This document shows, piece by piece, positions 35,293 to 45,041 of a stretch of DNA of 64,000 bases. The position numbers were made by a program, and so were the translations under genes. Under the pieces are notes generated by a model. It saw only the letters and a program-made list of their open reading frames with translations, searched no databases and was not told the DNA's origin. Numbering within the stretch: the first letter of the stretch is position 1; the number at the start of each line of letters is the position of its first letter. Source of the DNA: Acidobacteriota bacterium (GTDB lineage: Bacteria > Acidobacteriota > Thermoanaerobaculia > Multivoradales > JBCCEF01). The stretch covers positions 24,846 to 88,845 of the forward strand of contig JBCCHV010000022.1 in the NCBI GenBank assembly GCA_039028635.1. The letters are read 5' to 3'.

Positions 35293-37671
35293 TCAGGTAG
35301 ACGGCAGGGCGGAGAGCTCGCGACGAGCCTGTTGCAGGAAGTGGTCGTCTTCGACCGCGGTGCGCTCGAGGTCCCAGAGGGCGGCTTCGAGGTGGCGGCG
35401 CGCCTCGGTGGTTCTTCCGATCTCCGCCAGGCAGCTCCCGAGACGCAGGCGGCTGACGGCCGTCAGCCAGTTGCCGGCCGGCAGACTCGCCGCGCGCAGC
35501 TCGAAGGCGCGCTGTGCCAAGGGGATACAGTCCGCGGGGCGTCCGACGTCTTGGTACCCGCTGGCGAGGCCGAGGGCGAGATAGGAGATGCGGGGATGGT
35601 CAGAGCCGAGCTCCGCTTCCGCCAGTGCGAGATTTTCCTCGGCCAAGGGGATGGCGACCGCCGGGCCGCGGCTGCGGACCAGCACCGTGGCCAGGTTGTG
35701 GCGCGCGTGGATGGTCTCGAGATGGCCGCGGCCGAAGTGTTTCTGGTTCAGGCGCAGCCCTTCGCGGGCGCTGGCTTCGGCTTCTCCGGCAGGGTCCGAT
35801 GGCTCGACCTCGATCAAGGCGACGGCGAGGGCCTTGAGGATCGATGCTCGCAGGCCCGGATCGGCGTCGGGCACTCGTTCGACGAGCCTCAGGGCGCGGC
35901 GCGCGGCTTCGACCGCGCGATCGAACCGCGCCCAGAGGTAGTACAGGGTCGAGAGCTGAATCTCGAGCTTGGCGCGCTCTGAAAAGTCACCGGAGCCTTG
36001 GCTGAGCAGGAGGCGGCCGCGCTCGAGGGCCTCGGTGGCCTCGGCGTAGAGCTCGAGCTCGGCCAGCGCCCGGCCGTGACTTTCGAGGAAGCGGGAGAGC
36101 TCGACGTCTTGCCGGTCGAAGGATCCTTCGGCGGCGCCGCGCGCCGCGGCGATCATTTTCTCGGCGGACTCGTAGTGACCGGCCGCGAACATCATCTCGC
36201 CGATCAGCAGGCCGAGCTCGGCTTCGGATCTACCGTTGGCGGCTTCTGTGAGATGGCCACCGAAGAGATCGAGGCTGCGCTGGAGAAGCTGTTCCTCGGG
36301 GAGGTTGAGCTGGCTCACCAGGTTCAGGAGGACGAGCTTGGACTCCAGCGGCTGGTCGAGCCGTTGTATGCCGGTAATGGCCTCCGCCAGGCGTCCGGAG
36401 GGCATCAAGCGCTCTTCCGCAGGCTCGGCGAGCTGCTCGATGAGGGTCAGAGTCTCTTGTCCTTGCTCCGCCAAGCGCCAGGACTGAATGCCGGCGGCAA
36501 TGGCCAGGATGAGCGAGGCCAGGGCGAGGCCGACGACGCTCAGCACGACTCGGTGGCGTTTCACGAAGCGCTGGGCTCGATAGCGCTTGCTGCCGCGCCG
36601 GGCCCGGATCGGGCGGTCCTGAAGATGACGCTCGAGGTCGTCGGCCAAGGCCTGGGCCGAGGCGAATCGCCGGCCCGGCTCCCAGCGCAGGGCCTTGGAG
36701 GCGATCTGATCGAGATCGCCCCGTAGGCGCCGGACGATTTGCTTGGAGCTCGACTGTCGCTCGGCTGCGACGGTCGCCTTGCCGGCGACCAGGGACGACG
36801 GCCGGGGCGGATCGCGATCATCGGCGGTGGCTCGCGGCACCTCGCCGGTCAACAGCAGGAAGAGCAGCAGCCCGGCGGAGTAGATGTCGCTGGCGACGGT
36901 GACGGTCTGCCCGGCGAGCTGTTCCGGGCTGGCGAAGGCCGGGGTCATGGGAACCAGGTAGCTGGCGGTGGCGGTGACGTCGTCGCCGAGCAGCTTGGCG
37001 ATGCCGAAGTCGAGGAGCCGAAGATTGCCGCCTTGGTCGACGAGCACGTTCGAGGGCTTGAGATCGCGATGCACGACGAGGTTCTGATGGGCGTGCTGCA
37101 GCGCTCGACAGAGCTGCTGGATCAGACGCAGGCGGTCCGTGATCGCGAGCCGGTGCTGCCGGCAGTAGACGTCGAGGGGTTGGCCCGAGACGTACTCCAT
37201 CACCAGAAAGGGCCGACCGTCGGCGAGCTCGCCGCCATCGAGCAAGCGCACGATGTAGGGATGGTCGAGGCTGGCGAGGAGGCGGCGCTCGACGGCGAAG
37301 CGGCGCCGGCCATAGGGGTCGAGGCGGTGGGCGTGGAGAACCTTGATGGCGACTTGCTGACCGGCGAAGAGCTGCTCCTCGCGCCGACCGCGATAAACGC
37401 TCGCCATGCCGCCATGGCCTTCGAGGACGAGGTCGGAGTATCCCGGGACCTCGGGTAGCGGCGCCGGCTGTGATCCGGCGGGCGGACCGAGGTCGAGGCC
37501 GTCCCAGCCCGAGGGTGACTCGGCCGCTGCGGCCAGCAGCTCGGCCAAGAGATCGCTGAGCTCCGGATCGGCGGCGCGCTGCGCCGCGAGAAGATCGCGC
37601 CGCTCCGCGGTGGTGAGATCGACCGCCTGATGGAAGAGCTTCTCGAGCTCCGACCAGCGGTCGGCATCCAC
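35293..37671 (-). CDS. Ser/Thr protein kinase with TM segment and TPR region (module 1)
   Basis: 792 aa, GTG start at 37671, overlapping the sigma factor stop by one base. The kinase domain (~75-340) has the Gly loop GHGGMASVYRG, the Lys in VAIKVL, HRDLKPSN, LLDFGIAKLL and an A-S-P-E-Q activation segment end, so it should be active. A membrane helix follows (VVLSVVGLALASLILAIAAG, ~375-395). The C-terminal ~390 residues are TPR-like repeats (for example AEAELGSDHPRISYLALGLA), facing the periplasm. It probably phosphorylates the adjacent sigma factor or a regulator of it. A ~70-residue helical N-terminal stretch precedes the kinase, as in its paralogue at 38992-41709. Confidence 0.92.
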   Translation of the reverse strand: MDADRWSELEKLFHQAVDLTTAERRDLLAAQRAADPELSDLLAELLAAAAESPSGWDGLDLGPPAGSQPAPLPEVPGYSDLVLEGHGGMASVYRGRREEQLFAGQQVAIKVLHAHRLDPYGRRRFAVERRLLASLDHPYIVRLLDGGELADGRPFLVMEYVSGQPLDVYCRQHRLAITDRLRLIQQLCRALQHAHQNLVVHRDLKPSNVLVDQGGNLRLLDFGIAKLLGDDVTATASYLVPMTPAFASPEQLAGQTVTVASDIYSAGLLLFLLLTGEVPRATADDRDPPRPSSLVAGKATVAAERQSSSKQIVRRLRGDLDQIASKALRWEPGRRFASAQALADDLERHLQDRPIRARRGSKRYRAQRFVKRHRVVLSVVGLALASLILAIAAGIQSWRLAEQGQETLTLIEQLAEPAEERLMPSGRLAEAITGIQRLDQPLESKLVLLNLVSQLNLPEEQLLQRSLDLFGGHLTEAANGRSEAELGLLIGEMMFAAGHYESAEKMIAAARGAAEGSFDRQDVELSRFLESHGRALAELELYAEATEALERGRLLLSQGSGDFSERAKLEIQLSTLYYLWARFDRAVEAARRALRLVERVPDADPGLRASILKALAVALIEVEPSDPAGEAEASAREGLRLNQKHFGRGHLETIHARHNLATVLVRSRGPAVAIPLAEENLALAEAELGSDHPRISYLALGLASGYQDVGRPADCIPLAQRAFELRAASLPAGNWLTAVSRLRLGSCLAEIGRTTEARRHLEAALWDLERTAVEDDHFLQQARRELSALPST

Positions 37672-38291
37672 TAGGTGGCGCTCCCGGTGCCGAGAGCACG
37701 CTGCAGCCAGGCGCGGGCCAGGCGCCAGCGCCGAATCACGGTCATCGGGGTGACCCCTTGGAGGTGCGCGATCTCCTGGTTGTTCAGGCCGGCGAAGAAG
37801 CGCAGCTCGATGAGCTGGGAGAGCTGAGGATCGTGCCGGGCGAGGTCCGTCAGGGCGTCGTCGAGGGCGAGGATCTCGAGGCTTCGGGGGCTGCCGCCGT
37901 GGCGGGCCGGATCGAGGGTGGTGACGGTGGCTTTTCTCTTGTCGGTCCGGCGCGCCCGCGCCCGATCGACCAGGATGCGGCGCATGATGCGGGTGGCGAT
38001 GGCGAACAGGTGGCCGCGGTTGTGCCAGCGAGCGCGATCTTGGTTCAACAGCCGAAGCATCGCCTCGTGGGCGAGGGTGGCTGGGTCGAAGGTGGCGGTG
38101 GGTGGCTCGCTGGCCAGGCAGCGGTGGGCCATGCGGTGGAGGTCACGGTAAACGGCGCTCAGGGCTTCGCCGAGGGCTTGCTCTTCGCCGCGGCCGTGAC
38201 GCCGCAGGATGGCCGTGACGCTTCCCGGGCGGGAGTCCCTGCCTGGGGCGCGACCGTGAGTCGAACTCGGAGGACGACTCTCCGGACTCAT
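37671..38291 (-). CDS. ECF-type RNA polymerase sigma factor (module 1)
   Basis: 206 aa. Region 2 is at ~55-115 (LAHEAMLRLLNQ, then LFAIATRIMRRILVDRARAR) and region 4 at ~145-200 (LIELRFFAGLNNQEIAHLQG, VTPMTVIRRWRLARAWLQR). The sequence fits the ECF group often paired with Ser/Thr kinases in Acidobacteriota and Planctomycetota. No anti-sigma factor gene is adjacent; the kinase gene, overlapping by one base, takes that place. The ATG has AAGGAA upstream. Confidence 0.9.
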   Translation of the reverse strand: MSPESRPPSSTHGRAPGRDSRPGSVTAILRRHGRGEEQALGEALSAVYRDLHRMAHRCLASEPPTATFDPATLAHEAMLRLLNQDRARWHNRGHLFAIATRIMRRILVDRARARRTDKRKATVTTLDPARHGGSPRSLEILALDDALTDLARHDPQLSQLIELRFFAGLNNQEIAHLQGVTPMTVIRRWRLARAWLQRALGTGSAT

Positions 38292-38337
38292 TCGGATTCC
38301 TTTCGGAATGTAGAAATCTAAATTTCCTTGAATTATT

Positions 38338-38363
38338 GCATGGGCTCTCCCGTTGGCCCATGC
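38338..38363. other. inverted repeat upstream of sigma factor module 1
   Basis: GCATGGGC (38338-38345) pairs with GCCCATGC (38356-38363) around a 10-base loop, between the dinB-like stop (38430) and the sigma factor start (38291). It may end the dinB transcript or be an operator for the sigma factor gene. An AT-rich stretch at 38310-38338 probably holds the sigma promoter. Confidence 0.35.
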
Positions 38364-38429
38364 CCCATCGGGGCCGGCAGCTGGCTCGGGGGTTGGGGTG
38401 GCCCCGGTCGTGGCGGCCCGCCTGGGACG

Positions 38430-38987
38430 CTACCCGCTGCGCTCGACCACTCGGCGGGCGTGGTGGGCGTTGTGGTAGAGGGTGAAGAAGAGCATCTCGC
38501 GCACCGTCAGCTTGCCGAGGATGGGATGCGGCAGGAGGCAGCGGTCGAGGGCCGGGTCGCGCCAGCGCTCGAGCTGGTGCAGCAGCTCGTTGCTGCCCTT
38601 TTGCCAGAAACCCAGGATCTGCGCCTTCCAGGCCGCCGGCGTCAGGTCCGGGGTGTGGGCCGATGGTGCGAAGGAGCCCGCTTGGGCAGAACCGTCGGCG
38701 AGGGCGGCGAGGTATTGCTCGCGCACCGCTTCGAAGGGCCGAGAGCCACCCTGCGAAGCGCCGAATCGCAGGCGCAGGAGAAGCTTGGGAATCGCCATCC
38801 CCTGGCCGACGGCGCGCACCGATTTGTTGAGATGGCGGAGGTGCCCCTCCGGCGACCAGAACTCGCCCTGGGGAGCGAAGAAGGTCTCCAGGGGAAGGTC
38901 CGAGAAGTGCTGGTGGATCTCCGCCTGCAGCCTGCCGAGGCCGGCGGCCAGCGTCTCGCGGTCGGTGGGGGTGGTGATCTCGAACAT
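38430..38987 (-). CDS. DinB-like (YfiT-type) four-helix protein
   Basis: 185 aa. It has the DinB fold features: an early W-S-P-E-G-H-L-R-H-L block (His ~50), a central helix bundle, and a C-terminal TLYHNAHHARRV whose two His residues complete the usual metal-binding triad. DinB-family proteins are metal-dependent four-helix bundles, including thiol transferases; the reaction here is unknown. The gene starts four bases after the stop of kinase module 2 and is therefore probably the last gene of that operon. Confidence 0.85.
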   Translation of the reverse strand: MFEITTPTDRETLAAGLGRLQAEIHQHFSDLPLETFFAPQGEFWSPEGHLRHLNKSVRAVGQGMAIPKLLLRLRFGASQGGSRPFEAVREQYLAALADGSAQAGSFAPSAHTPDLTPAAWKAQILGFWQKGSNELLHQLERWRDPALDRCLLPHPILGKLTVREMLFFTLYHNAHHARRVVERSG

Positions 38988-38991
38988 GGGG

Positions 38992-41709
38992 TCAGGGTCG
39001 TTGACTTTTGAGGCTTTCGACGGCTCGCCGATGACGTCGCAGAACTTCCGGATGGAGATCCTGCGGCAGCGGCTCGAGATTGGCGAGGAGGGCGGTGCCT
39101 TCCTGATGACGGCCGAGCTCTCCGAGGCAGCGAGCGAGGGCGATCTGCGGCATCAGGATACCGTGAACGTCGTCCGGCGACAGGCGGTGGCCCAAGTCTC
39201 GGGCCTGCCGCAGGAAGGGCTCCGCCTGGGCGGCTTCGCCGCTGTCGAGGAGGAGCCGGCCAAGGCGCACCAGCGGGACCATCAGGGCGGGATTGTCGAG
39301 GCCGAGGGCCTGCTGACGGATCTCGACCACCCGGCGGTAGCGCTCGATGGCGCCATCGGCGTCGCCCACCGCCTGGTCGATCTGGGCCAGGCTGGCGAGC
39401 AACAGAGCGGTGCGCGGGTAGAGCGGGCCGAAGTTGCGCTCGAAGATGCCGACCCCTTCTTCGAGATCACGGCGTGCCGCTTCGAGCTCACCGGCGCGGC
39501 GCGCCGCGAGGGCGGTCCGGTTGAGGCCCTCGGCGAGCTCCGGATGATCCGGCCCGAGGCTGCGCCGCAACCGGGCGAGGGCGCGACGATGGGTGCGGAG
39601 CGACTCGGTGTAGCTCGCCTCGTCCTCGAGCAGGGAGGCGAAGCGGCTGAGGTGGATGGCGACCTCCGGATGGTTTTCGCCGAAGGTGCGCTCGAGCTTG
39701 GGAAGGGCGCTCTCGTAGTGGCGCCGTGCCTCCTCCGTTTCGCCGATCTGGGTCAGGCCGTCGGCGAGATCGGCCTGCACCCGGAGGCGGCGCGGGTCGT
39801 CGCGGTCGGGGTCGTCTTCGAGGATGCTCCAGGCGGCCTGATAGAGGCCTTCGGCAGTCTCGTAGTCGTGGCGCTGCCAGGCCAGCAGGCCGAGGTGGTG
39901 GAAGGTGAAGGCCACCTGGCGATGACGCGGTCCGAGGCGGATGCGCTGAATGGCGAGGGCACGTTCGAGGGCCCGCCGTGCCGCCGGGAACTCTCCCCGG
40001 GCGGTGAGGCTACGACCGAGGCCATCGAGGGGGGGCGCCAGGCTGATGTCTTCGTCCCCGAGCTCGGCCTCACGCAGCTCGAGGGCTTGCTCGAAGAGCG
40101 GTTGCGCGGCGGCCGGGTCGCCGCTTTCGAGGCGGACCTCGGCGAGGGCGACGAGGGAATCGGCGAGCGGCAGTGGCTCGCCACCGCGGCGCAGCGCGAC
40201 CGCCTGCTCGAGCAAGAGTCCGGCTTCGCCGAAAAGTGCCAGGTCGCAGTAGACCTGGCCCAGTCGGGTGAGCATCTCGCTCTGTAGGGCGGGCTCGCCA
40301 TCGAGCTCGCGTTCGATCCACGAGGCGCCGCGATCGAGCAGCTCGCGGGCGGTGACCTGCTCGCCGCGGGCGCGAGTGGGAGCGGCATCCTCGAACAGCT
40401 CGGTGAGAAACGACGCCACCTGCCGCGCCTGCTCGGCGGCGCGCTGGGCACGATCGCGCTCGCGCGCCAGGCCGAGGGTGTAGAGGGTGGCGGTGGCGAG
40501 CAACAGGAGGATCACGCCGAAGGTCGCCAGGCTGGCGGCCAGATGGCGACCTAGAAACTTCCGGGCGCGATAGGTCCAGGTCGCCGGCTGCGCCGAAACT
40601 GGCCGACCGGCAAGGTGGTGCTCGAGGTCTTCGATCAGCCGGGCGACGGAGTCGTAGCGCCGCTCCGGTTGCTTGCTCAGCGCTTTGAGGACGATGTTGT
40701 CGAGGTCGCCCCGCAGGCGCCGCCGCACGGTCGGGTCGCGGGGCTGGGAGGCAGCGCCCGAGGGCCGCCGCGGCGGATCGTCGCGAATCGCCTTGGCGAT
40801 CGCCGACGGCGAGTCGTCGGTGGGACGGTAGGGCAAGTCGCCGGTGAGCACCTGATAGAGCAGCAGGCCGAGCTGGTAGATGTCGGACGAGGTCGTCAAA
40901 GACTCGCCGCGCACCTGCTCGGGGCTGGCGTAGGCCGGAGTCATGGCGCCGCTGCGGGTGCGGGTGAGGGCCGCCGAGCCCCGGTGGGCGAGCAAGCTGG
41001 CGATGCCGAAGTCGAGCAGCTTGGGTTCGCCGGTGGCGGTGACCAGCAGATTCGAGGGCTTGAGATCGCGATGTACCACCAGATTGCGGTGGGCATGGTC
41101 GACGGCCCCGGCGGCGGCGATGAAGAGACGCAGGCGATCGGCCACTGGAAGATCTCGGCGGTGGCAGTACTGGTCGATCGGCTCGCCGGCGACGTGCTCC
41201 ATCACGAAATAGGGGCGGCCCTCCGCCGTGGTGCCGCCGTCGAAGAGCTGGGCGATGGCCGGGTGGCGCAGATGGGCGAGGATCTGGCGCTCGCGCTGGA
41301 AACGCCGGATGCTGTCCTCGCCAAACAGCCCACTGCGGATCAGCTTGAGGGCGACGCGGTGCTCGAACTCGCCGTCGGCGCGCTCGGCGAGGTAGACCAC
41401 CGCCATGCCGCCGCGGCCGATCTCCCGCACCAGCCGATAGCGCCCGATCTCGGTTCCCGGAGCAGGGTCTTCCGCGGCCAGGGTGAGGGCCAGGGCTTCG
41501 CCCGCCGGATCGAGGGCGCTCTCCGATTCGGCGGCGCGCAGCAGGCGCTCGACGAGGGCTCGCAGGTCGCCATCGTCGCCACATTCGCGGGCGAGGTAGG
41601 CGGCGCGCTGGTCGGGGGCGAGGTCGAGAGCGCCGTCGAGCAGGTCGTCGGCTCGCTGCCAGCGGTCCGGCGGCGGGGGGCCCCCCGAGGGGTCCGAGGG
41701 AGAGCTCAC
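38992..41709 (-). CDS. Ser/Thr protein kinase with TM segment and TPR repeats (module 2)
   Basis: 905 aa from GTG 41707-41709, which overlaps the sigma factor stop by four bases; a longer frame to 41835 has no good start. A helical N-terminus (~20-80) is followed by the kinase (~95-370): GRGGMAVVYLAE, VALKLI, HRDLKPSN, LLDFGIASLL and YASPEQVRG, all intact. A membrane helix (LATFGVILLLLATATLYTL) precedes about ten TPR-like repeats in the C-terminal half (for example RIRLGPRHRQVAFTFHHLG). It is paralogous to kinase module 1 and has the same gene order with a sigma factor, so a common signalling logic is likely. Confidence 0.92.
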   Translation of the reverse strand: MSSPSDPSGGPPPPDRWQRADDLLDGALDLAPDQRAAYLARECGDDGDLRALVERLLRAAESESALDPAGEALALTLAAEDPAPGTEIGRYRLVREIGRGGMAVVYLAERADGEFEHRVALKLIRSGLFGEDSIRRFQRERQILAHLRHPAIAQLFDGGTTAEGRPYFVMEHVAGEPIDQYCHRRDLPVADRLRLFIAAAGAVDHAHRNLVVHRDLKPSNLLVTATGEPKLLDFGIASLLAHRGSAALTRTRSGAMTPAYASPEQVRGESLTTSSDIYQLGLLLYQVLTGDLPYRPTDDSPSAIAKAIRDDPPRRPSGAASQPRDPTVRRRLRGDLDNIVLKALSKQPERRYDSVARLIEDLEHHLAGRPVSAQPATWTYRARKFLGRHLAASLATFGVILLLLATATLYTLGLARERDRAQRAAEQARQVASFLTELFEDAAPTRARGEQVTARELLDRGASWIERELDGEPALQSEMLTRLGQVYCDLALFGEAGLLLEQAVALRRGGEPLPLADSLVALAEVRLESGDPAAAQPLFEQALELREAELGDEDISLAPPLDGLGRSLTARGEFPAARRALERALAIQRIRLGPRHRQVAFTFHHLGLLAWQRHDYETAEGLYQAAWSILEDDPDRDDPRRLRVQADLADGLTQIGETEEARRHYESALPKLERTFGENHPEVAIHLSRFASLLEDEASYTESLRTHRRALARLRRSLGPDHPELAEGLNRTALAARRAGELEAARRDLEEGVGIFERNFGPLYPRTALLLASLAQIDQAVGDADGAIERYRRVVEIRQQALGLDNPALMVPLVRLGRLLLDSGEAAQAEPFLRQARDLGHRLSPDDVHGILMPQIALARCLGELGRHQEGTALLANLEPLPQDLHPEVLRRHRRAVESLKSQRP

Positions 41710-42281
41710 GCCGCGTCGCCCAGCTCTTCCTTCAGCCAGGCGCGGGCGCGCATCCAGATCCGCTGGGCGGTGCGCAGAGAGACCCCCAGGGCTTCCGCCG
41801 TCTCCTGCTCCGAGAGGCCGGCGAAGAAGCGACACTCGACCACCCGGGCGAGGCGTTGGTCCCGCTCCGCGAGGCGCTCGAGGGCGGCGTCCAGGGTGAG
41901 CAGGCGAGCGCTGCCGCCGTCGAGGGCGAGGGCGCCGAGGCGCTCCTCGTCGAGGGGCAGAGGTCGCTCGCCACCGCCGCGCTTGGCGGCCCCTTTGCGG
42001 CGCGCGATCTGGATCACCACCTGGCGCATGGCGCGTGCCGCCAGGGCCAGGAAGTGACCGCGGTCCTTGACCTCGAGGCCGGACGGATCGATCAGCTTGA
42101 GGTAGGCCTCGTGTACCAGGCCGGTGGTCTGGAGGGTCTGACCGAGGGGACCGCGGCGTAGGTGGCCATGGGCGATGCGTCGCAGGTCCTGGTAGACCAG
42201 CGGCATCAGCCGGTCGAAGGCTTCGCGGTCGCCGCGACCGTAGGCGCGCAGCAGAGTGGTGACCTCCTGCCGACTTTCCAT
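41706..42281 (-). CDS. ECF-type RNA polymerase sigma factor (module 2)
   Basis: 191 aa. Region 2: LVHEAYLKLIDPSGL, then FLALAARAMRQVVIQIARRK. Region 4: VVECRFFAGLSEQETAEALG, then SLRTAQRIWMRARAWLKEEL. Same ECF subgroup as the factor at 37671-38291, with no anti-sigma gene beside it. The start codon is ATG 42279-42281. It lies 10 bases downstream of the DUF2277 gene on the same strand, so the two may share a transcript. Confidence 0.9.
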   Translation of the reverse strand: MESRQEVTTLLRAYGRGDREAFDRLMPLVYQDLRRIAHGHLRRGPLGQTLQTTGLVHEAYLKLIDPSGLEVKDRGHFLALAARAMRQVVIQIARRKGAAKRGGGERPLPLDEERLGALALDGGSARLLTLDAALERLAERDQRLARVVECRFFAGLSEQETAEALGVSLRTAQRIWMRARAWLKEELGDAA

Positions 42282-42291
42282 GGCTCGAGCC

Positions 42292-42567
42292 CTAAACGCG
42301 GTCGGCGAAGCGCTTGGCGGCGCGCGCCCGGGCCTTGGCGATCTCGACCTCGCGGTTGCGCTTCGGGGCGCGCGTTTCGAGCCGGCTCATCAGCCGCGCG
42401 GCGACTCCGGAGATCTCCTCGACGGCCTCATCGAAGGCTTCCTGGTTGATCTTCGAGGGCTTGCTGAAGCCGCTGATCTTGCGCACGAACTGCAGCGCCG
42501 CGGCGTGCAGCTCGTCGTCCGTCACCGGCGGATCGAAGTTGAACAGCGGGCGAATGTTGCGACACAT
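42292..42567 (-). CDS. DUF2277 family protein
   Basis: 91 aa from ATG 42565-42567, with GGAGGA upstream. The opening MCRNIRPLFNFDPP and the block AALQFVRKISGFSKPS are the hallmark of the DUF2277 family, small proteins common in Actinobacteria, Proteobacteria and Acidobacteriota with no established function. The lysine- and arginine-rich end suggests contact with nucleic acid, but that is a guess. Placed directly before sigma factor module 2. Confidence 0.92.
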   Translation of the reverse strand: MCRNIRPLFNFDPPVTDDELHAAALQFVRKISGFSKPSKINQEAFDEAVEEISGVAARLMSRLETRAPKRNREVEIAKARARAAKRFADRV

Positions 42568-42746
42568 GTTGGGAATCCTCCTCGGCTTCAAGGTAGCGAC
42601 CGTCGACCAGGGCGTCAAGATTCGAGAGACGGTGATTCGGCCCCGTCATCGAACAGCTATGCAAAGCGGTTGCAGAACCCGCCATGGGAGGGGAGCGGAG
42701 CCTGAGCGGCACGAGTCGCGCCGGAGGAGGTGGCCTAGGGGCGCCT

Positions 42747-44930
42747 TCAACTCGGCCGAGACGCCAGCCGCTCCGCCAGGCGGGTGAAGCGGTCCTGCAG
42801 ATTGCCGTTGCGCACCGCCACCCCGAGGGCGCGGGTCTCGCCGACCAGCACGGCGAGCTTCTTGGCGCGGGTGAGGGCGGTGTAGAGCAGGTTGCGCTGC
42901 AGCATGATGTAGTGCTGGTTGCTGATCGGCAGCACGACACAGGGGTACTCGCTGCCCTGCGACTTGTGGATCGAGCAGGCGTAGGCCGGGGCGAGCTCGT
43001 CGAGGCTGGCGAAGTCGTGGGCCACCGGTCGGCCGTCGAAGGTGATGGCGACCTTGCGGTTCTCCTCGTCGATCGCCTGCACCCGACCGAGGTCGCCATT
43101 GAAGACGTCGAGGTCGTAGTTGTTGCGGATCTGCATCACCTTGTCGCCGACCCGGAAGACGCGGCCGGCGCGGCTCACTTCGTCCCCCTGCGGGTTGAGG
43201 CGCTGGCGCAGCGCATTGTTGAGGTTCTCGGTGCCGAGCGGTCCCCGGTTCATCGGGGTCAGCACCTGGACCTCCTCGACCGGATCGAAGCCGAAGCTCT
43301 TCGGAATGCGCTGCGCCACCAGGTGAGCCAGGGTGTTGATGAGCTCTTGGGGATCGCTGCGCTCGATGAAGAAGAAGTCGGCCAGGCGGCCGTCGGCGTC
43401 GGGCCGCGGCGTTTCGAGAATCGGCATGTCGCCGGCATTGACGCGGTGGGCGTTGACCACGATCAGGCTGCGCTCCGCCTGGCGGAAGATCTCCGTCAGG
43501 CGCACCACATCGACGGCGCCGGAGGCGATGCAGTCGGCGAGCACCTTGCCGGGGCCGACGGACGGTAGCTGGTCGACGTCGCCCACCAGCACCAGGCGGG
43601 CGCGCTCCGGCAGCGCCTTGATCAGGCTGTAGGCGAGGTGGGTGTCGAGCATCGAGGCCTCGTCGACGATCAACAGGTCGGTGCTGAGCGGATTCTCCGG
43701 CCCGCGATCGAAGCTCATGCTCTGGGGATTGAACTCGAGCAGGCGGTGGATGGTGCGGGCTTCGCGGCCGGTGGCTTCGGCGAGGCGCTTGGCGGCGCGA
43801 CCGGTGGGGGCGGCGAGCAAGATGCGGCGTTTCTTGGCGGCCAGAATTCGCACGATGCCGCGGATCAGAGTGGTCTTGCCGGTGCCCGGGCCGCCGGTGA
43901 TCACCAGCACCTTGCGGGTCAAGCCCCGGCGGATGGCCTCCCGTTGCTGCGGCGCGAGGTCGATCGCCTCGCCGGCGGCAAACCAGTCGAGGGCCCGGTC
44001 GACGTCGATCTCGGGGCCACCGGCCTCGGCCTCGAGCACCGCCCGCAGGCGCTCGGCGAGACCCGACTCGGCGAAGTGCAGGATCTTGAGGAACACCGCC
44101 AGCTCGCCATCGCGACGCTCTTCCACCACCACCTCGCCAGCCTGGCGCAGTGCCTCCAGGGCCTCGGCGAGGCGCGCTTCGTCGATCGCCAGCAGCTCGA
44201 TCCCGGCGTCGAGGAGCTGGCCCTGGGGGCGATAGACGTGCCCCTTGTCGGCCGCTTCGGAGAGCAGATGGAGCAGCCCGGCGCGGGCGCGCTGTGGGGA
44301 ATCGGCGGGCAGCCCGAGGGCGCTGGCGATGCGGTCGGCACTGCGAAAACCGATGCCCCAGACCTCCGCCGACAGGCGGTAGGGGTCTTGCCGCACGATG
44401 CCCATGGCGTCCTTGCCATAGGCCTTGTAGATCTTCACCGCATGGTGCGTCGCGACCTCGTGGGACTGCAGAAAGATCATCAAGTCCTTGATATCTCGCT
44501 GCTCGATCCAGGACTCGCGGATCTTGAGTCGTCGGGTGGTGCCAATGCCGGAGACTTCGCCGAGTCGTTCCGGGTGGTTTTCGATGACGTCCAGGGTGTC
44601 GAGGCCGAAGTGATCCACCAGCCGCTTCGCCATCACCTTGCCGATGCCCGGAATCAGGCCCGAGCCGAGGTACTTGCGCAGGCCGGTGAGGGTGTTGGGG
44701 GTGAGGGTGAGGTAGGACGAGACCTTGAACTGGCGCCCGAACTTGGGATCCTCGATCCAGCGTCCCTCGAGGCGCAGGCTCTCGCCCGGCTGGACCCCCA
44801 GCAGGTTGCCGACGGCGGTGCTTTCCTCGCCGTCTTCGCCGACCAGGCGAACCACGCTCCAGGCGTTCTCGGGATTCGAGTAGACCACCCGTTCGAGGGT
44901 GCCTTCGAGATGGCTGAGGGCTTCGTTCAT
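42747..44930 (-). CDS. recD2: RecD-like 5'-3' DNA helicase (RecD2)
   Basis: 727 aa from ATG 44928-44930. The N-terminus has the OB-like YrrC segment (SYLTLTPNTLTGLRKYLGSG) and helix-hairpin-helix GIGKVMAKRLVDHFGLDTL. The helicase core has Walker A GGPGTGKTTLIRG (~347), Walker B LLIVDEASMLD, and the C-terminal SF1 motif SIHKSQGSEYP. RecD2 acts without RecB and RecC, unwinding DNA 5' to 3' in repair and in replication-fork restart. Length and motifs are normal for the family. It is divergent from the NtrC-type gene, 111 bases apart. No recB or recC is in the window. Confidence 0.94.
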   Translation of the reverse strand: MNEALSHLEGTLERVVYSNPENAWSVVRLVGEDGEESTAVGNLLGVQPGESLRLEGRWIEDPKFGRQFKVSSYLTLTPNTLTGLRKYLGSGLIPGIGKVMAKRLVDHFGLDTLDVIENHPERLGEVSGIGTTRRLKIRESWIEQRDIKDLMIFLQSHEVATHHAVKIYKAYGKDAMGIVRQDPYRLSAEVWGIGFRSADRIASALGLPADSPQRARAGLLHLLSEAADKGHVYRPQGQLLDAGIELLAIDEARLAEALEALRQAGEVVVEERRDGELAVFLKILHFAESGLAERLRAVLEAEAGGPEIDVDRALDWFAAGEAIDLAPQQREAIRRGLTRKVLVITGGPGTGKTTLIRGIVRILAAKKRRILLAAPTGRAAKRLAEATGREARTIHRLLEFNPQSMSFDRGPENPLSTDLLIVDEASMLDTHLAYSLIKALPERARLVLVGDVDQLPSVGPGKVLADCIASGAVDVVRLTEIFRQAERSLIVVNAHRVNAGDMPILETPRPDADGRLADFFFIERSDPQELINTLAHLVAQRIPKSFGFDPVEEVQVLTPMNRGPLGTENLNNALRQRLNPQGDEVSRAGRVFRVGDKVMQIRNNYDLDVFNGDLGRVQAIDEENRKVAITFDGRPVAHDFASLDELAPAYACSIHKSQGSEYPCVVLPISNQHYIMLQRNLLYTALTRAKKLAVLVGETRALGVAVRNGNLQDRFTRLAERLASRPS

Positions 44931-45041
44931 GGGGATTTCCGCCGCTGCCCGGAGCTTTCTCGGGAGGGCGCCGCCGGGCCGCGCGACCGGGGCCAATCTT
45001 ACCCTCGACGCCTTCCCGGACGTGTGCCAAAATGGCCGCCT

